From Acetobacter orientalis (GTDB lineage Bacteria > Pseudomonadota > Alphaproteobacteria > Acetobacterales > Acetobacteraceae): 64,000 nucleotides of DNA. Shown here piece after piece: positions 47,304-56,268 of the stretch. The position numbers and the translations under genes were made by a program. Under the pieces are notes generated by a model. It made no database searches and was not told where the DNA came from. It saw only the letters and a program-made list of their open reading frames with translations. Within the stretch, counting starts at the first letter, position 1. Every line of letters begins with the position of its first letter. The stretch covers positions 42,419-106,418 of the forward strand of contig NZ_BAMX01000003.1 in the NCBI RefSeq assembly GCF_000963965.1. The letters are read 5' to 3'.

Positions 47304-48686
47304 TTATTTATTGTGCGGCAATCCAAGAACATGTGCAATCCAATTTGTTTCGCAATAAGTGGGGTCTTCATACGATGCAGCTTTCAATGACACAGCAGGA
47401 CAGCTCAGAGTAATATCTGAAAGATTCATAGCCCAAGATATAGGCCACCCCCATATCTCTAAGGGACGCATATGGTCGCCACGCCATAATTGAACCTGCT
47501 GTTTCCAATCAGGGCCAGAACGCACAATACCAATTGGTTTGATATAGCTGCTCACACAGACCAATAGCATTACAACACATAGAACCTTCAAAATGGTTCT
47601 ATAATTTTTTGATACATTGCTAGTAATAATCAGCAGTGCCATTTCAAAAAAAACTAACGGAATGAAATTGTAACGCTCCCCATCTTTACCATCGAACCAA
47701 GAATTTGCATCTGAGGAGATCATCCCTCCACCGAAAGAAACGACAGCCAACAAAAACCCAGAAACAAGAAGCCAACCGGCAGAAATATTACGATACCGCC
47801 AAGATATATACAATAAAAATAAAAAATAACACACTGAAATCAAAGAAAAGGAATACCACAACAATCCATTTTCATTGTAAGATTGTATAATAATCTGGCC
47901 TATTCTTCTAGAAATTGACGAACCTAAAATGGGATATACTCCCGTCCTTACAAACAGGATAGAACAAAGTGTCAAGGGATTTAAGAAATGACCACGCACA
48001 ACACTTGGAGAAAAAAACAAAAATAACTGAACTATGCTACCCAAGCCCAAAAATATAGTCTGACACATACGGCTGACCGATTTATCAATGATGCTACGCA
48101 ACAAAAATAAAGGACCCAATACAATAGCCCCAGGACCACAAAGTGGCGCAAGAACAAGAAGTAAAGCTTGATAAAACCATACCCAGAAATTTTTTGGGGT
48201 ATTGATCGCCAATATCAAACCACAGCACAGTATAAGCTGATATTGAATGTGCATTACATTCAACCAAACTTCCTCACTAAAAGGGCAAAAGGCTATCACA
48301 AACAATAAGGCAGGCTTAATATATTTACCACAAAGCCAGTCAGCTTTGCCCCATAAAATTATTACAGCCGCCTGCATTTGAAAGAAAAATGCAATCCCTG
48401 TTGTTACGTAAGGCGCATTCTCTAAAGATACCCAACCGGCTTTCACAAGGCTCGCATCCAAAGCAGTAGAGGCATTGGCCCCTAAATTGAGGTAGCCAGC
48501 AAATGGACGCCACACAGCTTTCCAAGCAGGAAAATGCCATGCATATGCAAAAAAAACAGCGCCTTCTTCTGCTAGAAAGCGCCCTTGAAGGACAACGTTT
48601 GGTAATCGAAAAACAACAAAAAGAGCGAATAGAAGAATAATTACAATATTTTTTTTATTACTTCCAATAATAGAAAATTTTTTCAT
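47304..48686 (-). CDS. Multi-spanning membrane protein, probable GT-C glycosyltransferase
   Basis: A 460-aa protein with about ten hydrophobic segments. After the first helix comes LPNVVLQGRFLAEEGAVFFAYAW, whose acidic pair in the first external loop resembles the catalytic loop of GT-C transferases that use polyprenyl-linked sugars. A C-terminal soluble tail (KAASYEDPTYCETNWIAHVLG) is cysteine-containing. It is low-GC and divergent from a GT2 gene. This suggests a lipid-linked-sugar surface modification, as in serotype-converting phages, but the identity is uncertain. Confidence 0.6.
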   Translation of the reverse strand: MKKFSIIGSNKKNIVIILLFALFVVFRLPNVVLQGRFLAEEGAVFFAYAWHFPAWKAVWRPFAGYLNLGANASTALDASLVKAGWVSLENAPYVTTGIAFFFQMQAAVIILWGKADWLCGKYIKPALLFVIAFCPFSEEVWLNVMHIQYQLILCCGLILAINTPKNFWVWFYQALLLVLAPLCGPGAIVLGPLFLLRSIIDKSVSRMCQTIFLGLGSIVQLFLFFSPSVVRGHFLNPLTLCSILFVRTGVYPILGSSISRRIGQIIIQSYNENGLLWYSFSLISVCYFLFLLYISWRYRNISAGWLLVSGFLLAVVSFGGGMISSDANSWFDGKDGERYNFIPLVFFEMALLIITSNVSKNYRTILKVLCVVMLLVCVSSYIKPIGIVRSGPDWKQQVQLWRGDHMRPLEIWGWPISWAMNLSDITLSCPAVSLKAASYEDPTYCETNWIAHVLGLPHNK

Positions 48687-48837
48687 TCAAAAAAATCCCA
48701 CTTAATCGATATTAAAATAAAAATTACCTATTTATTTTGAAGAAAAATATTAAGTAGACATTCGAGCAAATTTCTTATAAGAACGCAATAGAAATATATG
48801 AGATTTTAATTTTTACGATTACACAAAGGTTACAAAC

Positions 48838-49578
48838 GTGATTGATGGAAAACGCATAGCAGTTGTTCTCCCTGCGTATAACGCCGAAAAAACGCTCCAA
48901 AAAACAGTTTCGGAAATACCTCGTAATGTCGTTGACGATATTATTTTAACAGACGATTGCAGTCAGGATAATACATCGACGTTAGCAAGGACGCTCGGTT
49001 TATATGTTGTAGAACACGACCGTAACAAGGGTTATGGTGGCAATCAGAAAACATGTTACAAAACCGCGCTTAGCCGCGGGGCAGATATTGTCATTATGCT
49101 GCATCCAGATTACCAGTATTCGCCGCGCCTTATTTACGCAATGTGTACCATGTTGACTTCTGGGCACTACGATGCTGTTATTGCATCGCGTATACTCGGG
49201 AAAGGCGCTCTCGCTGGCGGTATGCCTTTATATAAATATATTGCTAACAGATGTTTAACGTTAGCACAAAACATTCTTCTGAATGCCAAGCTTTCTGAAT
49301 ATCATACTGGCTACCGTGGCTGGACACGAAAAGTCTTGGAGGCCTTGCCGCTAGACGCCTGCTCTAACGATTTTGTATTCGATAATCAAATGATGGCTAT
49401 GACTATCAATTCAGGTTTTCGTATAGGCGAAATTTCTTGCCCTACACGGTATTTTCCTGAGGCATCTTCAATCAACCTACAACGTAGCATTGTGTATGGC
49501 TTAGGTTGCCTTAAAACATCTACACAATACAGACTACATCAATGGAAAATTTTAAGCTTCCCTATATTTAAGAAATGA
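48838..49578 (+). CDS. GT2-family glycosyltransferase (dolichyl-phosphate-sugar synthase type)
   Basis: From a GTG at 48838, the 246-aa protein begins IAVVLPAYNAEKTLQKTVSEIP, then ILTDDCSQDNTSTLAR, EHDRNKGYGGNQKTCYKTALSRGADIVIMLHPDYQYSP and YHTGYRGWTRKVLEALP. This is the GT-A fold of enzymes that charge a polyprenyl phosphate with a sugar. It has no membrane helices of its own. It overlaps the following gene by 4 bases and may supply a lipid-linked sugar to the GT-C protein. Confidence 0.85.
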   Translation: MIDGKRIAVVLPAYNAEKTLQKTVSEIPRNVVDDIILTDDCSQDNTSTLARTLGLYVVEHDRNKGYGGNQKTCYKTALSRGADIVIMLHPDYQYSPRLIYAMCTMLTSGHYDAVIASRILGKGALAGGMPLYKYIANRCLTLAQNILLNAKLSEYHTGYRGWTRKVLEALPLDACSNDFVFDNQMMAMTINSGFRIGEISCPTRYFPEASSINLQRSIVYGLGCLKTSTQYRLHQWKILSFPIFKK

Positions 49579-50264
49579 AAAAAATTATTATAATATCCAC
49601 AGCAATAATTCTCTTTTTGTTGCCTGTTTTGTTTTTGTTTTACTTAAATAATGGGAATACAAATCAAAATATTGTCGAATATTTTCATCGCATAAAAACA
49701 ATTTCTCCATTCTTAGGAGTGATTGTGTTTTGTATTCTTCAAATACTTATAGCTGTGTGTGGTGTATTACCTGCTTCTGTAGGTGCAGTGACATCAGGCA
49801 TGATATTTGGATTACAGAATGGCTTTTTAATCGCTTCGACCACAACCCTCGTCGGAGCTTTGATAGCATTCTGGCTAAGCCGATCTATCTTTCGGAGTCC
49901 AATACAATCTTTTCTTAACAGGCACAAATTTTTCTTAATGTTAGAGCGAATGACAGAGAAGCAAGGCTGGAAAATGGTTTGCCTTTTAAGAATATCACCC
50001 ATTCTACCTTTTGCTGTCACAAGCTATGTGCTTGGTTTTACCGAACTATCTACCGCTGATTATATTTTAGGCACACTAGCGTCATTGCCCGCGCTCTTAG
50101 GGTATGTCTTTATTGGTACCCTTACGCAGAACGGTTTTAGTCAAACCGACACAGGAAGTATATTTTATATAAAAATAGCTATATCTTTAGTCGCAATCGT
50201 AGGGACGCTTTTTTTAATTCGTAATATTAGTCAGTTATTTAAAAAATACATTGAATCTATATAG
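49575..50264 (+). CDS. TVP38/TMEM64 (VTT-domain) membrane protein
   Basis: A 229-aa protein with about six hydrophobic segments. The VTT/SNARE-associated core is recognisable: GVLPASVGAVTSGMIFGLQNGFLIASTTTLVGALIAFWLSR and KMVCLLRISPILPFAVTSYVLGFTELSTADYILGTLASLPALLGYVFIG. Bacterial members are implicated in lipid flipping or scrambling, including polyprenyl carriers. Coupled to the GT2 gene, it could flip the sugar-loaded lipid in this cassette, by inference. Confidence 0.82.
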   Translation: MKKIIIISTAIILFLLPVLFLFYLNNGNTNQNIVEYFHRIKTISPFLGVIVFCILQILIAVCGVLPASVGAVTSGMIFGLQNGFLIASTTTLVGALIAFWLSRSIFRSPIQSFLNRHKFFLMLERMTEKQGWKMVCLLRISPILPFAVTSYVLGFTELSTADYILGTLASLPALLGYVFIGTLTQNGFSQTDTGSIFYIKIAISLVAIVGTLFLIRNISQLFKKYIESI

Positions 50265-50681
50265 AACTAATATTCAATATTTATTTATAATACCTTTAAA
50301 TTTTTCCAATCCAGTAGACTAGAGAAAACACTCTAATACAACCTCAACACCTCCAATAACCTTTCATAAATTGAGATAAAACCCTACGTTCGCACACCCT
50401 TCTGACTGAAATAACTTATACCTCGTTATTATTACGACATTATCGATTGCGTCATATTATTCCTTTACCAATACACCCAACCAAAGGTGCCGCTTACCTC
50501 ATACAAATTGCCACAAGCACCAACCGATATAAACCTCCTGCTGTATCCAGCACCAATAACCTTGACTGCCCCACGGGTTTGCACGCACAATGAACCCGCA
50601 GTCACCATCTGAAGGATGATTTCTTCTGAAATTATCGTTCTTTTTCAATGGCTTATCTGATTGGTTGCGACCAAAGCGAGC
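50265..50681. other. 417-base non-coding end of island 2
   Basis: AT-rich at first, then mixed. I see no gene. The minus-strand open frame at 50499-50708 only exists because it reads back through the tRNA-like att copy. Confidence 0.5.
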
Positions 50682-50704
50682 GGGTTCGAGTCCCGCAGTT
50701 CGCA
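50682..50704 (+). other. att site 3 (island 2/island 3 junction)
   Basis: Exact 23-base copy of the tRNA-Leu 3' end; two more bases (GC) upstream also match att 1. It is followed by CCATAAG, keeping CCA. Integrase 3 starts 106 bases later. Confidence 0.9.
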
Positions 50705-50809
50705 CCATAAGTCCTTGATTTATAAGGATTTATTCGTTTCGACACTGTGATGATGGTTTTTTACCATCAGTCTTGCCAGCGGTATGAGCGTGCGGGATGA
50801 GAGTGCGGG

Positions 50810-52438
50810 ATGATTAGAACGGTAGGAACAAGGTATTATTTCAGGCGTGCAGTGCCACGCGACATCCAAGCCATCTTGGGCCGAAAAGAGTTTTCTTTAG
50901 CCCTAAAAACCAGCAATAGAGTGATCGCACGCGAACGCGCAGGGTTACTCTATGGAAGGATTGGCGAGTTGTTCGATAAGGCCAAGGATATAGACGGGAA
51001 ACCGACCAAAGCCGAACTTGAGGCGCTGATCGCCTTACAAGAGCAAATCATCCAAGACCACGAGAACGTGCGTGATGTTGAGCGCGCCGCCGCCGAAGCA
51101 AAGCGTAAAGCCAGTGAGGCTCAACATCTCTACGAGAAGCTGGCTATGGCAAAGCAGATGGAAGAGTTCTTCCAGCGCATGAATCCCGCCATGCGAGGGC
51201 TTGTTGAGAACCTAGAGCGCCTTAGAGTGAACCTGCTGGTAGAGAGCAAGGTTAGCGAGGCCGAAAAGCAAGGCTTACAGAACCAGATCGAAACCCTGAG
51301 CAGCATCATCAAAAGCGTCAGCCATATTGAAGAGCCAGAGACTGCCATAGAGGCAGGGACACCCACTGTTAAAGAGGTCACAAAGGCCAAGAAACCTACC
51401 AAGAGGCATAGCCCAACGCTTACCGAAATGACTGAGCGGTTCGTCTATCAGGACGAGAGCAAAAGTGCGGGCGTCATTAAAGACACAGGCAACACAGTGA
51501 GCCTATTCGTGGAAGCCTTCGGTGACATGCCAGTTGCCGATGTAACAGGACAGATTGCAGGCGAATTCCGCGACCTATTGCTTGGACTCCCTTCTAATCA
51601 TGGCAAAGGAAAGGTCAGTCCGCCTTTGCGCGAAGCCGTGGAGCAAGCGGCAGAACTAGAGCTCGATACCGTATCCGGCAAGACCGTAAAGAACCATTTC
51701 TCCCGCATGTCTGCCCTCTGGCGACACCTTGTTCAGCGCGACTATGCCACACGGAATCCTTTTGAGAAATGGAAGTTCGACACCTCCAAAAAGGTCGAAA
51801 GACGGGCCTTCTCTGGCGCTGAGCTTCACACCCTTCTGACAAGCCGGTGGACAGGCAGAGCCACGTCAGAACGAACCTATGCCGGGATTGTCGCTACAGC
51901 CCTTTATACAGGTATGCGCCTTGGGGAACTGTGTAACCTGCGGAATAAGGACATAGAGATAATCGACGGTGTTCCCTGCTTCCATATCCAATCTTACACG
52001 GAAACGGTCGATGGAGCAAAACGGGACTGGTCGCCAAAAACGCAAGCCGGTGAGCGCATTGTGCCAATCCATAGCAAGCTGCTTGAGGCCGGAATCCTGA
52101 GTTTCAAGAACAGCGGACTCTACTTCTTTGATGAACTGGCGATTGCGCCTCATGGTGTGCGCGGGAACGACTTCGCACAGGCTTTTTCTAAGCATAAGCG
52201 CCGTCTCGGTATGCCAGAAGAAGTGTCCTTCCACTCCTTCAGACACACGGTATCCACCAAGCTGCGTAATCAGGAAGCGGGCATACGAGAACTCTGGATA
52301 GATGCGTTCCTTGGTCATGAGGCAACACATCGCTCACAGGGTACGACCAGCTATATGTCAGGCATTGAAGTGAAGAATCTGAAACGGGTCGCTGATGCTC
52401 TGAGCTACGATGAGGGCTTGGGGGATTTGCGGTGGTGA
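50810..52438 (+). CDS. Island 3 tyrosine integrase
   Basis: A 542-aa relative of integrases 1 and 2: MIRTVGTRYYFRRAVPRDIQ at the start, a long charged coiled region (60-185), core-binding domain, and catalytic motifs YTGMRLGELCNLR, PKTQAGERIVPIH, HSFRHTVSTKLRNQ, FLGHEATHRSQG and TTSYMSGI. It is the same length as integrase 1. It begins just past att 3 and points into island 3, whose far att copy I did not find in the window. Confidence 0.93.
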   Translation: MIRTVGTRYYFRRAVPRDIQAILGRKEFSLALKTSNRVIARERAGLLYGRIGELFDKAKDIDGKPTKAELEALIALQEQIIQDHENVRDVERAAAEAKRKASEAQHLYEKLAMAKQMEEFFQRMNPAMRGLVENLERLRVNLLVESKVSEAEKQGLQNQIETLSSIIKSVSHIEEPETAIEAGTPTVKEVTKAKKPTKRHSPTLTEMTERFVYQDESKSAGVIKDTGNTVSLFVEAFGDMPVADVTGQIAGEFRDLLLGLPSNHGKGKVSPPLREAVEQAAELELDTVSGKTVKNHFSRMSALWRHLVQRDYATRNPFEKWKFDTSKKVERRAFSGAELHTLLTSRWTGRATSERTYAGIVATALYTGMRLGELCNLRNKDIEIIDGVPCFHIQSYTETVDGAKRDWSPKTQAGERIVPIHSKLLEAGILSFKNSGLYFFDELAIAPHGVRGNDFAQAFSKHKRRLGMPEEVSFHSFRHTVSTKLRNQEAGIRELWIDAFLGHEATHRSQGTTSYMSGIEVKNLKRVADALSYDEGLGDLRW

Positions 52439-52538
52439 GTTTGGTTATCGCTGTGTTAGTCGCGTTTGTTATCGTGCGTGTGCGTTATGTGTCGTAGTAT
52501 CATTATGTAAGCGGGATACAACCGGCCACTTGCGGCGG

Positions 52539-52793
52539 GGAATGCCGGGGAACGCCTTGTGGCGGGGGAATAGGTAAGGATGAGCACTGGATACCGGCAG
52601 GGCTGTAAGCAAGGCACAACCAATTCGATCCAGATAAACGACAGTAAGCGTGCGCCCCCGGAAACCGCCATTTTTGACCGGTCTTATCCATAGTATCCAA
52701 TCCAGTAACCACACAGGAAGCCGGTAAGCCACCTGCGGTGGGGGATACCGGAGAGCGCCACACGGCGAGGATACCGAGAGACGCCGTGCGGCG
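52539..52793. repeat. Three degenerate 25-26-bp repeats with internal palindromes
   Basis: Copies at 52539-52565, 52743-52767 and 52769-52793 share the pattern GGATACCGGAGAGCGCC followed by xxx-GGCG. Each contains a small palindrome (CGCCTTGTGGCG, CGCCACACGGCG, CGCCGTGCGGCG). Two copies are in tandem at a 26-base period. Confidence 0.6.
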
Positions 52794-52817
52794 CAGCAGT
52801 CTCTGCAAGCAGTGACT

Positions 52818-52916
52818 GGCAGGCTCGCTCCGCCTCGCTTTAACCCAACTCAACAGCCAGTTAACGACCCAATAACCTGTTAACAACACAAAAAAGCGAT
52901 GCGGAGCGAGCCTGCC
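52818..52916. repeat. 16-bp perfect inverted repeat around a GTTAAC-rich core
   Basis: GGCAGGCTCGCTCCGC at 52818-52833 and its exact reverse complement at 52901-52916. The 67 bases between contain AGTTAACGAC and TGTTAACAAC. Confidence 0.85.
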
Positions 52917-53001
52917 ACCCCTTCGCTCTTTGCGAAACACCTGCGCCGCAAGGCACATCTGAGACCAAAATCTGGCCCCACAACCAAAAAAAATCCCACA
53001 A

Positions 53002-53503
53002 GTGGGCCAATCCGCACCCCGAGTGGGCCAGTTTTTACCCCTTGTGGGCCAGCAATTAACCGCTCTGGGCCATAGTTTTCAGACCTTATTCTTATTATTT
53101 TTCTCAAGTAAAATAGATAAATAACCTCAGAAATCCGCCATTTTCCCCTATTTCCCCCGGTTCAATCCCGCCATAAAAATCGTTACGAAACCGCATCACT
53201 GGCCCACTTGGCCCAGATGGCCCACGAAAAAACAGGGGGTTAAGAATTCGCGCGACTTTTCCCGCAAAAAAGGACATTCATGTCACCTTATTACCCTCTT
53301 GTCATAAAGGGACATTCAATGTCCTAAAGAGACACCAAATGTCTTCTTTTTACACTATCTCTTTAAACCTATTGTTTTTCTGTGGGCCAAGTGGGCCATC
53401 TGGGCCAGAGGTCAAAAAAACCGCAGAAAACCACCATTTTTTAATCAAAAAATCTGGGCCACACCCAAAAAACCTGTGGGCCAGCAAGCCTTTGAGTGGG
53501 CCA
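53002..53503. repeat. Cluster of 13 (G)TGGGCCA iteron-like repeats
   Basis: Copies start at 53002, 53023, 53044, 53066, 53200, 53209, 53218, 53382, 53391, 53401, 53455, 53476 and 53496. The triplets at 53200 and 53382 are in opposite orientation, each at a 9-10-base period. Spacings of about 21 occur in the outer groups. This looks like an array for a sequence-specific DNA-binding protein, perhaps a replication origin. Confidence 0.8.
53273..53344. promoter_or_regulatory. Three GACAT-type operator-like dyads
   Basis: GACATTCATGTC (53273-53284), GGACATT-C-AATGTCC (53310-53324) and AGACA-CCAAA-TGTCT (53330-53344). They sit between the two inverted iteron triplets. Confidence 0.6.
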
Positions 53504-53659
53504 GTGATTTGCTATCGTAATGATAAATTGAGAAAGAACCGTAAAAAACGACCATTTTAGCCAAAACACCACACCTGTTAACAGCTTGGCTTGGCTTGGC
53601 CTACCCCACCCTACCAGACGCAAAAAAGGGAGCCGAAGTCCCCTTTTGTCTACCAACCT

Positions 53660-56137
53660 TTACCCGAAGCAGTCAGGATCGCAAATTTTGTCTGTGATCG
53701 TGTAAACTCTCATTCTTTTGCTTTCAAAGTATTCGTTTTTCGCAGAAATCCTATTCGTGAATCGTTTAACATTATCGCCATCACTGCTTGTTATAAGCAA
53801 ACCTTTGTCAGCCAGCATTTTCAACGCATAGTCAACATTGATAGAATTCGCAGCGCATATCTTCTTCTTAAAAACATCAGTGAAGATGTGATATTGACGA
53901 CATGTCGCTGTATCTTCGCAATAACCGTTCAAGTCCCGTATGATTCTCGGATTATCTTCATCACCGTCCGGCCCCTTGATGTCTTGAAACTGTGATCCGT
54001 TCGCCAGCAAATAGTTAGAAATAGCGTCAAGCGCTTGCCGCTCTTCAGATGTTGAAGTGACGTTATTCTTCTCTATCCATTCAAACATCAATTCCCTGCA
54101 AGCCAGCAGACAGTCGTTTTTGTAAAAGCCAATATCCTGACTGAGTATGCCATACTCAAAAGCTAACTCGCCTGCGATTGCAGCAAGCATGAACTTGTTT
54201 TTAATCCGCGCAAGCTGACCAATCTTGATCTGATCTGCTGTCAGCGCCAAAAATGACTCGCTCTCTCTTTCGTGCCTTTCAATGAGTTCTTCTATCCGAC
54301 CTGAGTCAACATCAGCAGCCAGTCTTTTCAGAAAACACCGTGCAGCCGTGCCATAATACTTAGCGGCATTTGCATTCATCTGTTCAGCAAAGTCCTTGCT
54401 GCTTAAAGCGCCATTCAGCTTCTCGAACACACCAAAGCCAGCGCCAGCATCCGCAACGATATTTGTGAACCTCAGTTCTTGACCACCCTTGATTTTATGT
54501 CCTGCCTTTTCCAGCATATCCTCAAGCGTAAGCTCGCCAGATGACACAAACATTAAGTGCCATTCTTTTACTTTTCTACTCTTTGTATCAGAATACATAC
54601 GCTCTTTACCAACACCGTTAGCGAGGGCGTAAACCGTTTCGCCTATTGTCCGAGCCGGTGCTTGCCCCAACTCATCAAGGGCTAAAAACGTGTCAGAGCT
54701 TGCTTCTGCCGTATTCTCAAAAGCGTTGCCTGTTGACTTCCAAGACCGCACTTGTCCGTCCGTGCCACCCCGTCCCGGCCCCCATACACTTGCCGCAGCA
54801 GTTAACAGCGTCGACTTACCGATTGAAGACGGGCCGACAAAATGAAATCCGCCTAGGTTCTTGAAGCTTTCACGGAATTTAATCAGGGGTGAAGCAAAAG
54901 CTGCACACAAAGCGAGTATCAAACGTTTATTGCCGACAGCTTTTTTAGCAACATGCTCCCGCCATTCTTCCAGTGTGCCGCGCTGTTTAAAACGGTCAGA
55001 ACAAGTCATATCAAGCACGGGCACATACTCGCGCCGACCCGTTGCACTGCCGACTACTTCGCCGTTCGGCAGCAAGAAAACAGTGTGACCTGAGGCTTCA
55101 CGCCAGCCTGCTTTCTTAAAGCCGATAGCATTTTCACCACCGGCTTGAACCGTTGACATGAAGGACTCAAACTTTTTCTCATGCTCAGAGTCAATCAACA
55201 TCCCCTGCTCTGCAAGCTCTTTCACAATTTCTGTAGCTTTCTCCCTGAGTGGAAAAGAATAGTTTTTATAATCATGTTTTCCAGAAAGCATGTTTAAAAA
55301 TCTTATACGCTTGTAATAAACAGTGCGTCCAGATTCTTCGAACTCGATGTTCGACAGAATTTTAAAAGGTGAAGCGATCGGCGTCTCTGTTTCCGAAATG
55401 ATTTCACCTTCTTCGTTACGCCTTGCATAATACAAACCATCAGGGCGCATCTCATAGCCGCGTTTGAACACTGTAGCGCCGGGGTCAACGTAGTCCTGAG
55501 CAGTTTCCTGCAACATGCCCCACACTCTGCTACTATTGCTGTTACTGAGATTTTCAAGAAAGCAGTTCAGCACTTTTAAGCTTGCACAGGAGCCTGTTAA
55601 CGCCCTGCCTGCCTCATCAATGTCGTGACCAAGGAGATACACCTCCCGGCCCTCCAACGGCTCAATATTCACGCGGCCTGCACCAGACATCAAGCTGACA
55701 ATGACGGCCTCTGAGAACAGCGCCTGCGCTCTCTCAACAAGCCCTTCATTGTCTACCAGAACAACAGGCTTGTCTTGAGACGCAGCAAGTTTGTCCAGAC
55801 CGTAAAGGAACCGAGGTGGCCGAGGGAGTATCTCTTCCTGCCGATACCAGCCTGTGCTGACAGCGTCGCCATCACTGCACTCGCAGTGGTAGCGCGTCTC
55901 TTTCCGACCATCAGGCAACACAGACACAAACGCCAGCAAACGGCTCGCGTTGTTACGATAAAGATACTGCTCACCGCTACAACCAGCAGGTTGTTCGTCT
56001 GTTGCTTTCAGTGTGTATGTTTTACCAGTGATTGAGACCACTGTATGAGTGCGCGTCAAGCGGTGCGTCCCCTCTTCCTCCCTCTCAAGATTGACGGGAG
56101 AGTGCGTTCTGCGCCTCTTTTTTGAATGTTGTGTCAT
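53660..56137 (-). CDS. DUF927-domain primase/helicase-like protein
   Basis: An 825-aa protein. A degenerate TOPRIM-like segment (KPVVLVDNEGLVERAQALF ... VYLLGHDIDEAGRAL, about 125-185) is followed by a DUF927 P-loop domain: RFKQRGTLEEWREHVAKKAVGN, Walker A GGFHFVGPSSIGKSTLL and Walker B FLALDELGQ. A helical C terminus ends IRVYTITDKICDPDCFG-like. Such proteins drive replication of plasmids, phages and integrative elements. The ATG at 56137 behind GGAAAA is preferred to a GTG at 56167. Lower GC than the host. It is the only replication-type gene on island 3. Confidence 0.87.
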   Translation of the reverse strand: MTQHSKKRRRTHSPVNLEREEEGTHRLTRTHTVVSITGKTYTLKATDEQPAGCSGEQYLYRNNASRLLAFVSVLPDGRKETRYHCECSDGDAVSTGWYRQEEILPRPPRFLYGLDKLAASQDKPVVLVDNEGLVERAQALFSEAVIVSLMSGAGRVNIEPLEGREVYLLGHDIDEAGRALTGSCASLKVLNCFLENLSNSNSSRVWGMLQETAQDYVDPGATVFKRGYEMRPDGLYYARRNEEGEIISETETPIASPFKILSNIEFEESGRTVYYKRIRFLNMLSGKHDYKNYSFPLREKATEIVKELAEQGMLIDSEHEKKFESFMSTVQAGGENAIGFKKAGWREASGHTVFLLPNGEVVGSATGRREYVPVLDMTCSDRFKQRGTLEEWREHVAKKAVGNKRLILALCAAFASPLIKFRESFKNLGGFHFVGPSSIGKSTLLTAAASVWGPGRGGTDGQVRSWKSTGNAFENTAEASSDTFLALDELGQAPARTIGETVYALANGVGKERMYSDTKSRKVKEWHLMFVSSGELTLEDMLEKAGHKIKGGQELRFTNIVADAGAGFGVFEKLNGALSSKDFAEQMNANAAKYYGTAARCFLKRLAADVDSGRIEELIERHERESESFLALTADQIKIGQLARIKNKFMLAAIAGELAFEYGILSQDIGFYKNDCLLACRELMFEWIEKNNVTSTSEERQALDAISNYLLANGSQFQDIKGPDGDEDNPRIIRDLNGYCEDTATCRQYHIFTDVFKKKICAANSINVDYALKMLADKGLLITSSDGDNVKRFTNRISAKNEYFESKRMRVYTITDKICDPDCFG

Positions 56138-56169
56138 CGGTTTTCCAAAATATAAGGTCTTGATCACTT

Positions 56170-56268
56170 CAAGATTTTGGAATAATCACGCTCTCGCTCA
56201 GTTTTTAGATCGCTGATTGAGAATAGCTTGAAGTTTGCACCTTGAAGCTATTCCATTCCAAAATCTTG
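56170..56268. promoter_or_regulatory. Nested inverted repeats upstream of the DUF927 gene
   Basis: CAAGATTTTGGAAT at 56170-56183 pairs exactly with ATTCCAAAATCTTG at 56255-56268. Inside lies GAATAGCTT (56221-56229) with AAGCTATTC (56245-56253). TTCCAAAAT also occurs at 56141-56149, pairing with the first arm. Position fits an operator or origin control site. Confidence 0.65.

Noticed and set aside
50499..50708. Minus-strand ORF MVRTAGLEPARFGRNQ...
   Set aside because: It starts inside the att 3 tRNA fragment; a typical false ORF from tRNA sequence.
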